Assembly: GCF_009730915.1 (NCBI RefSeq)
Contig: NC_052474.1
Coordinates: 8,963,501 to 9,027,500 of the forward strand
Reading direction: 5' to 3'
Length of the DNA: 64,000 bases
Origin: Dioscorea cayenensis subsp. rotundata
Lineage: Eukaryota; Streptophyta; Magnoliopsida; Dioscoreales; Dioscoreaceae
The notes under the pieces: model-generated
Database searches by the model: none
What the model saw: only the letters and a program-made list of their open reading frames with translations
What the model was told of the DNA's origin: nothing
Translations under genes and position numbers: made by a program
Shown: piece after piece, positions 23,900-35,239 of the stretch
How the letters are laid out: each line of letters opens with the position of its first letter
How positions within the stretch are numbered: the stretch's first letter is position 1

Positions 23900-25495
23900 T
23901 AAAATTTGTATAAAATAATATTTTTAGATAAAAAATAATTGTCTTATATAATTTATTTATGTATAGATAAATTGTATATTAATTTATCAATAAATGTATA
24001 TTTATACAATCAGCCCAACAAAAATAAAAAAACACATAGACCAAAATTACACAAAATTTTACTTCATCCTAGCATAGATATCTTAAAAAATTACTTACTA
24101 CAACATAAGAAATATGTATCAAATATGTTATGTACTTTATAAAAAATTTAGAATGAGATTGAATTTAATTAAAAAAAAAAAGAAACAAATTATTTAAGAT
24201 GCTTATTTTAGAAAAGAGTAAAATTGAAAAATAGAAATAGTCTAAAAATTTTTAATTTTGTGAATTTTTTATGATACTATTTTTTATATATATAATAAAT
24301 TATTAATTTATGTTTCCGTTGAGCTTTAAATAGTTTTTAAAAAATTATTAGAAAATTATTAATTTAATAGATTGCTCCAAATCCGATTAGAGAAAAAAAA
24401 TTTATTTAATTAAAGTTATTAATTTATTAAATATTTATTTATTGAAATTTTTTTATTATAGATATGTGAGTTACACAGTAGTTAGTTAGCTTTGATGGGA
24501 CTTATAAATTTGCTGAAAAAATATATTAAAAGATAATCACTGATTTGAAGTGGGGGATGAATCTCTCATAAAAGAAAAAAAAATCATGCTTTTTTTATAT
24601 AAATATTAACAAGTTATGAAACTTTCAATTTCTATGTTAAGAAATATTTGAATCCTATTTTGAGTTTTAATTTTTATAGTTTTTTTCTCTGAGTTTTAAG
24701 TTACAATCACTGTGCATACTTATTCATTAAGGTATTAAAAGTATTCCCAGTTTAGCAAGGAGATTAGGCATGTGCTTTATTAATGCACATTAATGTGCCA
24801 TTAGAAGAATAAACAAACAAAATCAAATCAAAGATGAAATTAGTAAAAATATTTGAACTAATTATAGTGTTAAAAGTTAACAATAGACAAGCGTGAAATT
24901 GGTTGAAGGTTCAATATTTAAGAGAATTTTATAATATTAAATACCTTAAATCTGGAGTGTCGGACTAAAAAAATCAAGCCGGAAGACTCCACCTCAAATA
25001 TCAAAAGCATCCTCAAGTTCATAAGCATTCTCACCTCTATATCCAAAGAAAAAAAAAATACCTGGAAGTAACTCCAGCTAAGAAATTGTATCTCGTCCAC
25101 GTGCCACTTTGGATGTATGCTCTGTCACGATGGTTATTTCCTGGGTAAGATCTCTTCAACCTATTCTTCTACTTGTTTTAGTAATGTCTACATTCAACGT
25201 GGTGAATTCAAAACTTGTTTGCTTAGATAGCTTATTACAAGTTTTGTTCTGTGTTGCTTTACCTTATATCCGTCAGTTATTTGGTAACATTTTGTCTAAA
25301 TTCAACTAAGTATTGATTTATTTTAATAAAATTAAATTATTAAGTTTTTTAGCATTTGTTATGAATGATTGTAATCCTTGAACAACATATATACATACAT
25401 ACATGTGAAATGCAAAATGTTATCATGCCAAATGTAATAAACTAGAATGTAAGATAATCATATTGTACTGTTGCCATCATAGTAAGTGAATGGTA
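23900..25495. other. Intergenic, no gene seen
   Basis: AT-rich. Small ORFs (for example 24918-25100 minus) show no recognised family. No element boundaries were found. Confidence 0.5.
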
Positions 25496-25554
25496 GTGTC
25501 ATAAACTCCCATGCGAAAAATAGAGAGTTGACTCTGCTGACAAATAATAGAAAT

Positions 25555-25917
25555 TTGCAAGAAAAATCAAGAGATAGAGAGGGCAACGCAAACACACAAG
25601 ATTTATGAGGTTTGGTGATGTGCCTACATCCTCAGGAGTGAAGTGGTCGTACTTATCTTATTCACTGAAAAACCAGGATTACATAACTTTATAGGTAAAA
25701 AACCTAAGCCTATCTAGATCCTAACCAATTCCAATTTTAAATCTATCCGAATATAAATTACATGAACACTAAAATCTTAACTCAATCATGATACAAGATT
25801 ATCCATGTACCATACCGCGGAAGCCTTGCCCTCGCACTCCTAACCCATCTAATCATGGCTTCTCTAATGGTGTAGATGTTGTCTCTTTATACTTCTGTAT
25901 ATAAGCCACATACAACA
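25555..25917 (-). mobile_element. Copia-type LTR (3' LTR of a minus-strand element)
   Basis: Direct repeat of 27682-28073, sharing ACGCAA.CACACAAGATTTAT, GGTGATGTGCCTACATCCTC, ATTCACTGAAAAACCA and TGTATATAAGC..ATACAACA. On the minus strand it starts TGTTGTATGTGG and is preceded by the polypurine tract AAGGAGGAGA (near 25920-25929), so it is the 3' LTR. The far end (25555) is approximate. Confidence 0.8.
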
Positions 25918-27681
25918 ATCTCCTCCTTGATGAATATACCTCATTAAGATTAGAACTCATCATCTTGATTGGTTGGGTGCCATGCTTCCTTAGCATTTAG
26001 AGATATATTTTTTTTTACAAGAGGAATAGACAGCCCAAAGGCCCTGCTAATCCGTTAGGGGCATGCACAAGCCTCGGTGGGAGCAAGTGGGTGATGGGGG
26101 CCCGCACACACATGGGCGTTGGGACAACCACCGCTCACATATCGCAAATATGTGCCATCAGCCGAGAATCAAACTTTCACCCATCAGTGAACCGAATACC
26201 AATATACCATTTGGTCGTTGGTAGTATTTAGAGATATTGATCAAGTCCAAGCAATGCCTAAACTTGCCTGTAGTGATTGTCTTTGTATTTGCTAGTCTTG
26301 AACTTCACTTTTGATTGTTTGCCCAACACACAAGACTTGCAAAAATCCAACTTACATCAATTTAATCCTTTCTAGAAATCTCTTTTATATAGTGCAACCA
26401 ATCCACTTTCACCACAGAGCTATACTATCATAATCTAATTTTCGCAACTGCAACTCCACCTACAACTTATTCCCCATTAGTTTATAGATCTTTTATCCAC
26501 TCTTCTTCCTTTTTATCACTATCAAAACACCCCTACTCAACCTAATGTAATCCTTATCGGTTTTGTAACCAAAACTATTCGCATGCAAAGTGCCAAAGAC
26601 ATCACACAAAGTTCTTATATATCATCATCATGCATTTGAATCTTGATCTGCCCCTTTCTAGTAATAGTTTATGTTTGATCATTGCCCATATAGACAAAAC
26701 CAAAATTACATGATGTCTATAAATCAAAATAGTCCTTGTTCGGAGTCATGTGAAACAAACATCATGCATCTAAAACCCATGAATTTGAGGATTGATGTGA
26801 TGAAGTGAGAGTGAATCCCCGTTGTTGCAATCTGAATCAACATTCTAAAACAACATTAGTAGATGAATCGCAGTTCCTCTCATCAATCTGCTTCTTCTTG
26901 TTTAGACAGTCCTTTTCTAATATATATGTCATATCTGTTGACACTTATAATGTACAACATTGTATAGATTTTCTGCCTCTAGATTTCAATTTGGAATTCT
27001 TTTTACTAAAACGGTCTTTTCCTGCCTTCTCTCATGTTCTTAGTTTCCTTTCACATATAGGTCTTTGGCTTGATTTTGCTTCCACTGATTATGGGGCAAT
27101 AATGCCATAGTGATCTCATCTACTTTCATTATATCTTTCTCCCTTATGAGTGAGAGTGTAGTTACTAGATGCTCACACGAAGGTAGTAAAGAACACAACA
27201 AAAGCATAGCTTTGTCTTCATCTTTAATCCTAACCTTAATTTTCTGCTTATCATTGACTTTATAATGAATAAATTCATATGTTGTACCAAATCTATACCT
27301 TATTATATCTTCCGATAGTACAACTTTTTTGGTTTAAATACAACTTATTCATCAGAGACTTCAATATATATATATATATATATATCAACTCTCTAATTTC
27401 TTCCAAACCTCCACTGGAGAAGAGAGATCCATGACGTGATGCATAACGTCATATGCCAAACACAAGGAATAGGTATCTCTGTTCTTACTAGTAAATCTAT
27501 CTACTCATTATTTTGCACACCCTAAGGCTTCCTCTTATCCATTGCTTTCAACATCCCTGGTTGCATCGACAAATCCTTTACCTTCTATAGGCACAATTCG
27601 AAATTCCCAATTCCATCAAATCTAGCTATGCCAAATTTTGTAACAGAGTTCATCATGGCAACAAAACTCCCATGTACTAAT
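25918..27681 (-). pseudogene. Internal region of a deleted copia retrotransposon
   Basis: Read on the minus strand just after the 5' LTR, 27650-27520 gives a copia gag start (KFGIARFDGIGNFELCL..KVKDL). 26800-26640 gives the start of the protease region (a WVLDA..FHMTPNKDYF-like stretch, then FGFVYMGN). 26560-26240 gives a decayed GAG-pre-integrase region (FCKSC-like followed by a GKQ.KVKF-like motif). Stops and frameshifts are frequent. Integrase, RT and RNase H are missing, so the element was internally deleted and is non-autonomous. A SINE interrupts it at 26007-26225. Confidence 0.75.
26007..26225 (-). mobile_element. SINE inserted in the copia element, 12-bp target duplication
   Basis: Perfect duplication ATTTAGAGATAT at 25995-26006 and 26226-26237. 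On the minus strand the 5' end reads CCAACGACCAAATGGTATAT (box-A-like). It is followed by GGGTGAAAGTTTGATTCTC (box-B-like), a GC-richer body, and a TTGTAAAAAAAA tail. This fits a tRNA-derived plant SINE resembling the Au family; the family name is inferred. Confidence 0.85.
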
Positions 27682-27691
27682 TGTTGGAAAT

Positions 27692-27730
<39 letters not shown>

Positions 27731-28073
27731 CAACGCAAGCACACAAGATTTATTAGGTTCGGTGATGTGCCTACATCCTCGGAAGTAAAGTAGTTGAATT
27801 TTTCTTATTCACTGAAAAACCAAGGCTACATGCATTTATAGGTATAAAACCTAAGTCTATTCGGATCCTAAACCTATCCGCATATAAATTATAGGATTAC
27901 TAAAATCTTAACCCAGTCCAGATACAAAATTATCTATATACCATACCGTGGGAACATTGCCCCTGTAACCCTTACCCATCTAATCACGTCTCCTCCAATG
28001 GAGCAAATGCTGTTTTACTCCACTCCGCTCTACCATTTTCCTGTTTACTACTGTATATAAGCTATATACAACA
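27682..28073 (-). mobile_element. Copia-type LTR (5' LTR of the minus-strand element)
   Basis: TGTTGGAAATC...TATATACAACA has LTR-type TG/CA ends and repeats 25555-25917. A (GA)n tract (about 27689-27726) lies inside. The gag-like start follows on the minus strand. Confidence 0.8.
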
Positions 28074-28074
28074 T

Positions 28075-28801
28075 ACTCTTTTTCAATTTATGGTTTAGGA
28101 TTAAAGGTGTGTGTGTTTGTTTGTCCCCCGCACCCCTAACGCATATAAAAGTTGAAAGAGAGTATATTGTATATAACTCATATATAGAAAGAAATATGGT
28201 CTATATATCATGAAATTTAATAAAAATTTTTTACAAATTTCTTGAAATATGTACATAAATATAAGAAGGCTGAAAATGAGGTGGAATCCATTTTGAGTTT
28301 GTGATGGGTGGATGTTGTTCAACATGATATTTTTGTGTTGTGAGTCTTGTGACAAAGTATGTTAATGAGGATATGGTTCACAAATATGGTAGCCAAAAGC
28401 AGGACAAAGAAGCATTCTTTGGACCTTATTATCATGAATTGATCTTGATATTTCATTCTTGTAATCCAACTTAGCCATTTATTTATTTTATATTCAACTC
28501 AAAACTATTCATTAATTTGATGTGAAACCATTAACTCCAACATTTAATATGGACTTTTGTGATAACATTTTCCTTTTTATTTTAAAAAAAATTGCTTTCA
28601 ATAATATGAATCAAACACTCTAATCACTTCTATTCAAATGAAAAGATGCTTTTAATTATATGATAAAATCTATACCTCTCAAAAAATTATCTTAATCCCT
28701 TTCTATACAAATAAAGAGAGTAAATATTAATTTGTATTTTTTTCGACATTGTTGGGACATAATAAACAAAATATGTGTTTGGAATGATTTGCCCGTATTG
28801 T

Positions 28802-28832
<31 letters not shown>

Positions 28833-28944
28833 TCTTTATATATATACATGTATTCTACCTAATTTTTGTTATTACTAGATTAATTAATTTAAAATAAAAT
28901 TTTCCAAATTAAGTTACATTAATAAAATAACAAATCATGTTTTT

Positions 28945-28996
<52 letters not shown>

Positions 28997-30260
28997 ATAA
29001 AGTGGATAAGCTACGCCTTAACCCTTATGAGAGAGAGTTAATCCTTCGACCCCTTAAAAAAGAATAAAGTTACCATCCTTTTATTACATAAGTGGTTCAA
29101 TACCATTTTAACTTTATAAAAAAAATATTATTGCTCAAAGTTTTTTCCCTCATAACACAAGTTAGTTCCCAACAAACCTATCCATTGTAGATATATTTAA
29201 CTTGATTCATCTCATGAAATTTCAAAACTAAACCATCCTAGAATTTAGAAATTTTGAAAAATATAACAGCATAATTGTTTTGAAAACTATTTTAAAAAAC
29301 TCATTTTTTTAATTTTTGTAATATTTTTATTTATATTGTATGTTTTTAAAAAAATATGTTTGCTTAAAAAAAAAAATACATCATGTTATATAATGGGGAG
29401 GTGTTTTTTAAACAAATTGATGACAAGCACAGCTATTTAAGTGAAAATAACTTGGATTGACACTTGTAAATATGGTTTTTATGATATATATATATATATA
29501 TATAATTCAATTGTATATATTTAAGCGTAAAGCTTTTAAAAAAATATGTATAAGAGCAAAACATTGTAAGTAAAAAGATATAAATCAAATAAGAAAAAAT
29601 TTAAAAAATTAATTAATTTCTAATATAGCTAATAAATAATGAGGTATTACGACACAAACTTTCAAATCAAGCGTCATCATGAATTCTTTACAACTACAGT
29701 GGTCAAATTTCTTTGCATAAGGATTATAAAAATAGCTTTCTAACATGTTGTAAAAACAGGTAAAAAGAAAAAAAGTTATTTATAACCATTTTTTTCCCGA
29801 ATTTCCTAGGTAAGATATTTATATTTTTATTAAAAAAAGGGTTCACATAAAATAAGACGAAAATATAAATTTATTAAGTATTAAATTTAAATTTATATAA
29901 ACCCCAGGCGTGATATGTCCATATTTTTATTAAAAATAAATAAATATACAAACATATTTTAAAATTTTAAATTTATTTAAAAAAGACAAAAAAACATTCC
30001 TAACAAATAATACCTAAATTTTTTTCTTTGGGGTCTTTGATCTACAATATTAGGTAAGTTACTAGAGTCTTTTATAAATAAACTTTTTTTAGTAGATGTT
30101 TTATCTTATATAAAAATTCAACCGTAAACTTATTTATTTAAATGATTTAAACTTCTATTAATTTGACTAATCCGGTTGGTTTGGTCCTGTCTTTCTCCAT
30201 TGATATTGGTTTATTGATTAAAAGTGGGTTGTTATTAAGAATAAGTATAATTAACAAAGA
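28075..30260. other. Intergenic, AT-rich, with (TA)n tracts, no gene seen
   Basis: (TA)n runs lie at about 28806-28832, 28948-28991 and 29482-29503. A possible SINE scrap near 29005-29060 (AAGTGGATAAGCTACGCC, then TTAATCCTTCGACCCC) is too short to assign. No coding similarity. Confidence 0.5.
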
Positions 30261-30266
30261 AGTGCT

Positions 30267-30274
30267 TATAAAAG
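30267..30274 (+). promoter_or_regulatory. Candidate TATA box (TATAAAAG)
   Basis: TATAAAAGG lies in a setting like a plant core promoter and is followed about 30 bp later by CACTACATCAAACACTC. If used for the ZHD gene it would give a leader of about 1.2 kb, possibly with an intron. Its use is unproven. Confidence 0.3.
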
Positions 30275-31482
30275 GGCAGTTGGTAGTGCACACTACATCA
30301 AACACTCTCTTCCATTAGTAAGGTCAAGGAATAGAGAGATAGAGAGTGTGTGTGGCCTAAAATACAAAACAGCAAACATCCATTTAATAAAACACACATT
30401 TTAAATAATTAAAATAAAAATAAATTACTCTAGAAATCAAGATTAGCATCATTATTTATAATTGAGAAGTCTTGAGTGAGTTCTGTGTGTGAGAAATACT
30501 TTTCATATTACAATTCATTTTGGTGTCCCTTATGAGAGTTCTAACTGTGTGAGAAACATCTCTCGTTTTTTCTTCAGAGTTGTATGACAGATGATTTATT
30601 TCTAGAAAATCAATCCATGATAAATGTTGCACTTATTTATCCTTTGATTTGTAAATTATAAATTTTGTAAAAAAAAATAAAACTCTATTTCGTAGCAAAC
30701 ACAACCAATTAAAAAGACATAATAGGCTAAAAACTCAAGTCAATTATAACAGTAATAATACAAAGGTTGACAGCCTATACTCCACAAACAAAGAGAGGAG
30801 AAGAAGGTAAAAGGGAAAGAAAGCAAGGAAGTGGGGATGGTTAGGAGAGATTTTTGCTTGGCTAATAAGAAGGAAGGGGTGAAGAGAGAGAAGGAGGAGG
30901 AGAAGAAGTGGGTCCTCTTTCTTGCTCTCTTAGTGCCAGAGTCTGACACACCAACAAGACTTGTGTGTATGTGTGGTAATGTGGAGCAGGCCCCCTCCCC
31001 ATCATTTCATCTCTTCTTCCTCTCTTCTTGTTTTCTTTCTTTTTAGTTTTTGGTTTCTTTCTCTTCTTCTCCTTCTCCCTCTTCAACTCTACTATGACTG
31101 TATAGTTTTGCTGTTCATGTTGGTGCTTGTTGTTGTTCTTAAGTTGTTGTTGTTGTTGTTTTGGTTTGATCTTGTGTTGGTGGAGATGGAGAGAAAGGGA
31201 GCAATAATTATTGGAATGGGACCAGTTGCAGGGCGTGTGAGGAGTGAGGCATGACCCTGTCGGTTGTTCATCTTCATCTTCTTCATTTTTATCATCTTCA
31301 TCTTCATCTACTCTATATTTTTCACTGTTAATAATCTTTGTGCTCTCTTTAATTAGTGCTGCACTCTGATGTCTAGTCTCCATCATTAACAACCTAAAAA
31401 AATCTCTTTTTTTTCTTTATCTTTTTTATTTTGATTTTTTGTTTCTAAAACATCACAAAGATCTCATCTTTTTTGGTTGAGA

Positions 31483-31497
31483 ATGGAGGAGCTTTGA
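31483..31497 (+). promoter_or_regulatory. Upstream ORF (4 codons) before the ZHD start
   Basis: ATGGAGGAGCTTTGA encodes M-E-E-L-stop and ends 8 bases before the ZHD ATG at 31506, in another frame. Such a short uORF in the leader could lower translation of the main ORF; that is inference. Confidence 0.45.
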
Positions 31498-31505
31498 GGA
31501 GATCT

Positions 31506-32378
31506 ATGGAGTTTAGAGGAGGAGGAGGACAAGATGAAGGGATGGGTGGCTACAACCCTTCAACTCCCATCAAGAACTCAGCTTTCTCTAAACCAACACT
31601 GTCTCCATCTTCAACCTTGCTCATCTCTCCCAGAGGTTTTCCTCATCCTGGAGGAGCTCGTAATGGTAACTGCGCCTTTGAAATTCCATCTTCTTCTTCT
31701 TCTCCACTCAATCCTCTCCATTCTAGAGCTTTAGATTCTACTGAACCCCCTCCGGCGACCAATGTTCAGTATAAAGAGTGTCTGCGCAACCATGCGGCCA
31801 GCATCGGTGGCCATGTTGTTGATGGCTGCGGTGAGTTCATGCCTGGCTCCGGCGATGATGCCATGAAATGTGACGCTTGTGGCTGCCACCGTAGCTTCCA
31901 CCGTAAAGACTCCTACGCTGACAACCGTGTTCCTCTTTTGCTTCCACTTCCTCCACCTTCTTCAGCCACTGAGTCATCAAGCGAGGAGCTTAACGCTGTG
32001 GCGGCGCATCACCGGCCGGCGGCTGTTGCATCGGCTTCGGCTCCGAGGAAGCGGTTTAGAACTAAGTTCACGGCGGAGCAGAAGGAGAGAATGCTTGGTT
32101 TTGCTGAGAGTGTTGGATGGAGGATTCAAAGACAAGATGAAGCCACAGTTGAACAGTTCTGTACTGAAGTTGGAGTTAAGAGACAAGTTCTCAAAGTTTG
32201 GATGCATAACAACAAGCATTCCATTAGAAAACATATCCATCAACTTCCTCAGCAACAACAGCAGCAGCAGCACCATCACCACCAACAAGAACATGAACAA
32301 GAACAAGAGCAAGCTCAAGATCAAGATCAAGATCAGCAGCAAACTCACCATCAGCAACAACAAATGCAAGAGGAGTGA
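31506..32378 (+). CDS. Zinc-finger homeodomain (ZHD) transcription factor
   Basis: A single-exon ORF of 290 codons. The ATG at 31506 is the first in frame; the frame is open a little upstream but has no ATG there. Residues ~87-134 form the ZF-HD dimerisation domain: [20 protein letters not shown] and [15 protein letters not shown] carry the conserved Cys/His ligands. Residues ~180-243 form the homeodomain: [18 protein letters not shown] and [22 protein letters not shown] is the ZHD-specific recognition-helix variant. A Ser/Pro-rich N-terminus precedes the finger, and a Gln/His tract (residues ~248-290) ends the protein. ZHD proteins dimerise through the finger and bind ATTA-type DNA sites in the nucleus. 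Intronless structure is usual for the family. The leader holds a 4-codon uORF and long pyrimidine/purine tracts. Confidence 0.95.
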   Translation: MEFRGGGGQDEGMGGYNPSTPIKNSAFSKPTLSPSSTLLISPRGFPHPGGARNGNCAFEIPSSSSSPLNPLHSRALDSTEPPPATNVQYKECLRNHAASIGGHVVDGCGEFMPGSGDDAMKCDACGCHRSFHRKDSYADNRVPLLLPLPPPSSATESSSEELNAVAAHHRPAAVASASAPRKRFRTKFTAEQKERMLGFAESVGWRIQRQDEATVEQFCTEVGVKRQVLKVWMHNNKHSIRKHIHQLPQQQQQQQHHHHQQEHEQEQEQAQDQDQDQQQTHHQQQQMQEE

Positions 32379-32389
32379 TGATCCATGCA

Positions 32390-32390
<1 letters not shown>

Positions 32391-32424
<34 letters not shown>
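32391..32424 (+). repeat. (GTT)n microsatellite just after the ZHD stop
   Basis: About 11 GTT units in the 3' UTR; the opposite strand reads (AAC)n. A second CAG/CAC-rich stretch (about 32477-32510) follows a TTCCAG acceptor-like site. Confidence 0.9.
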
Positions 32425-32427
<3 letters not shown>

Positions 32428-32599
32428 TTCAACATTAATGTTTTATCTTTAATCTTTGATTGTTTCTCACTTCCAGAGCAGCAGCACCAGCACCAGCAGC
32501 AGCAAAGAATGGAGGAACTGAGAATGATGCAAGAGGATTTAATCTTTGAAAGAGAATTCCAAATTATCAGAAAATTTGGGTTAAGTTATTAAGGTGGTG

Positions 32600-32773
32600 A
32601 TCTTATGTTTCATCATGTGATAATAATACCTGATTTGCAATTGCACTTGTTTGGAAACTATTTCAAAGCATTGAAACGTGCTTTTAATGCTGCCTTATTT
32701 TGCTAATACTTGGAAGCTGAGTGCATTGAATTCAATGGAAGCATACCTTTCTTTGGATTCCTGTTTTTCTTTT

Positions 32774-32804
<31 letters not shown>

Positions 32805-33075
32805 TTTCCTTCTGATAAGGAGTAGGTTTGGAGTACATGAGCTCCTGCTCCACTGTCCTGAAGGTATGTATGTATTATCAAATCTGTGGAGTAATTTGAG
32901 AAACTTGTTGAACATGTGAATGTGTTCCTCTCTAGAGACAAATGAAAACAGTGTTAACATGCATGAGAGAGTTTGCAGGTGCAATTACTTGAAAGCAGAT
33001 TTTTATTAAGAGAATTAAAAAAAAAGATGTATTATCTGATGACATTTTTAAAGTTAAGCAAGCTCATGAAGAATG

Positions 33076-33112
<37 letters not shown>

Positions 33113-34590
33113 CGTAAGGGACAAAAGAGGTGGTCAGTCCAGAGAAAGACAGAAGCCTGAGAGAGAGAGAGAGAGAGAGAGGCCTGTCAATGGTGGCACA
33201 GGGCAAGATGTTTGATCATGAAAAGAAGTTCAATTTTTGGTTGGAGTGGAGTAAATCCCTAAGCGTTTTATATATATAAATTTTGAGTTTATTCATGCAT
33301 AAACAAAGCTTAAGATGTACCATTTGATCTTTTTTGGCATATATAACTTCAATAATTTCAAAATAACTCAGTAATTAAATAGTAAAACATTATTTATTTG
33401 ATTGATAATGCCCATGTATATCACATCTCTTTGTTGAAGCCGCTTTTAATACATAGATATATCTATATATATATATATATATATATAGAAATTGCCTATG
33501 TTGATGCATGGTTAAAAAATAATTTTTTGTGATGAATAATATGATGGATTAAACTTCTTGGAACTACAAATGTGGTATTACACCAAGAGATAATATATTT
33601 ATTAAATTAAAATTCTTATTTGACAAATGAATTTTTTGCAAGGTTCTTATTCACAATTAGACAGAAATCAACAAAATAATTTGAGATTATTAATAGATTT
33701 AAAATTGCAAACCAATTTAAATACAAAAATATAGATGCTATGGATATGTGTTAGACTACCTCTTATAAGAAAAATGAAAATTTTGCAGTTGAAAAGGCCT
33801 TATATGAGGGAGGACTAGAAGACTAGATTTCAAAAATGTTGAGCAAGAACTTTATATAAAGATATGCTTGAATTTGATTTATTTAATATTTTAGGCTTCT
33901 CAGCAACATGAAAAGAAAGGATTCGGAGAGCTAATCCCAAATTATTGGAGCTAACTACATGTTGTTTCACAGATTGAATACAAATAAAAATTAAAAAAAA
34001 ACTTTTGGATATAATTTGGAGGAAATGGTGCACTTATACTGAATGTGAAGTAAAACATGAGAGAAAGAAAAACACAAATAAAGAAAGCTTATGTTGTGGA
34101 TGCTTAAGAATGAACCCCTAATATATTGTGGCTTTAGAAAGTATATAAAATTAGATAAAGGTTGTTTGGAGATCAAATAAATGTATATTCAAATGGAGAA
34201 GTAGTAGAGAAAATTGGAAAATTTATGATGAAGAAGATGCAAGTGCAAAGATGAAAACTTAAAATAATGGGAAAGGTCCAAGATGAGGGAATTAAAGGCA
34301 AAGATGGGCCATTTCTATGTGTACCTCCCAAGTACTCAGAAGTGGAACCCTCTTCATGTCGGCTGCCTGCTTGGCAAGATGGTGACCAAGTGTGCCTCAA
34401 TCCTTTTTTTCATTATTAATAACTTCAACCTTTTCTCACTAGTAATCTTCTATTAATTATCTTTCATTAATATTATTCCCCTCATTCAATGCAATGCTTG
34501 TTGTTATAACTTATAACCATTTAATTATATTTCATTAATTCCACATAATGCACAAGTACATATCTATACATATTATTAAAAGTAGATGTA
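32600..34590. other. ZHD 3' flank and intergenic region with microsatellites, no gene seen
   Basis: (CT)n lies at about 32776-32801, (GT)n at 33077-33111, (GA)n at 33157-33181 and (TA)n at 33458-33487. ORFs across these are repeat artefacts. No coding similarity found. Confidence 0.5.
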
Positions 34591-34594
34591 TACA

Positions 34595-34770
34595 TCTACT
34601 CCGAAAACGTTTGAGGAAACAATTTTTAATTTTTTTAAATAATATTTAAGTTTTTATTTATATTACTTATAATATTAATAATTAAAAAACATTAATTACA
34701 CCTAATTATTTATGTAATAAATATTCATAAAGACCTTTAAAAGTTCCAAAATATAAAGTACTTTCTATAG
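34595..34770 (-). repeat. Fragment of the AT-rich interspersed repeat
   Basis: The reverse complement carries TAATTATTAATATTATAAGTAATATAAATAAAAACTTAAAT-like sequence. This matches 3560-3600 and 3775-3805 of the inverted-repeat element interior. Confidence 0.5.
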
Positions 34771-34954
34771 TAAGAGTTGTTTAATTATATTATTTTATAT
34801 ATGATATTTTCTCAAAACTCTCACAAAATTTTAAATTCTCCAGATATAAAGCAGAAAAAAATTCCTAGTATATATAAACTTAGTTGATTTTGTTGTTTAA
34901 GTACTTGCATTAATTAAAAACAAATTTATAAATATAAAATTTCCTGTAATATCA

Positions 34955-35015
34955 GTTTAGGCCCAGTGGGCCAGACAATGTGGGCCCAGTTATTATACTT
35001 CACAAGCCCATGCCC
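34955..35015 (+). promoter_or_regulatory. Cluster of TGGGCC/GGCCCA (site II-like) motifs
   Basis: GGCCCAGTGGGCC, GTGGGCCC and AAGCCCATGCCC lie within 60 bp, about 240 bp before the first recognisable ERD6-like exon. Site II motifs are common in promoters of broadly expressed plant genes. It may be the remnant promoter of the pseudogene below. Confidence 0.4.
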
Positions 35016-35239
35016 ATTTTGGTCATTATATTTCAATTTTATTATTATTATTATTATTATTTAATTTAGCTCGGATAACCATCAACCATTCCGCGCGCGC
35101 GCGGACGCGAACGTGCCGTGATTGCTCGGTAAATCCAGTGCATATCTCGTTTTGGCATTTAGACAAACACCTCGTCGGCAAGCTCGAAGCCAACACCTAC
35201 TAGCTCGCCGGAGAGGATAGCAGTAGAGAGGATAGCAGT

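Noticed and set aside
23681..23902. ORF with RVRVRVRV run
   Set aside because: A translation of the TTAGGG tract.
29005..29060. tRNA-like box A/box B pair (AAGTGGATAAGC / TTAATCCTTCGACC)
   Set aside because: No cloverleaf can be formed, no clear ends or duplication; at most a SINE scrap.
30862..31392. 176-codon minus-strand ORF upstream of the ZHD gene
   Set aside because: Made of Lys/Glu/Asn runs from purine-rich tracts in the ZHD leader; no domain and no promoter.
32391..32476. 3' UTR intron GTTGTT...TTCCAG joining a second Gln-rich exon to ZHD
   Set aside because: The stop codon lies before the GT, and no donor inside the coding region gives an in-frame fusion.
31870..32592. 240-codon plus ORF overlapping the ZHD gene in another frame
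   Set aside because: A low-complexity shadow of the Gln/His tract and (GTT)n; the conserved ZF and homeodomain are in the other frame.
33830..34400. Several minus-strand ORFs of 61-75 codons
   Set aside because: No family, no promoter context, composition like the surrounding AT-rich DNA.
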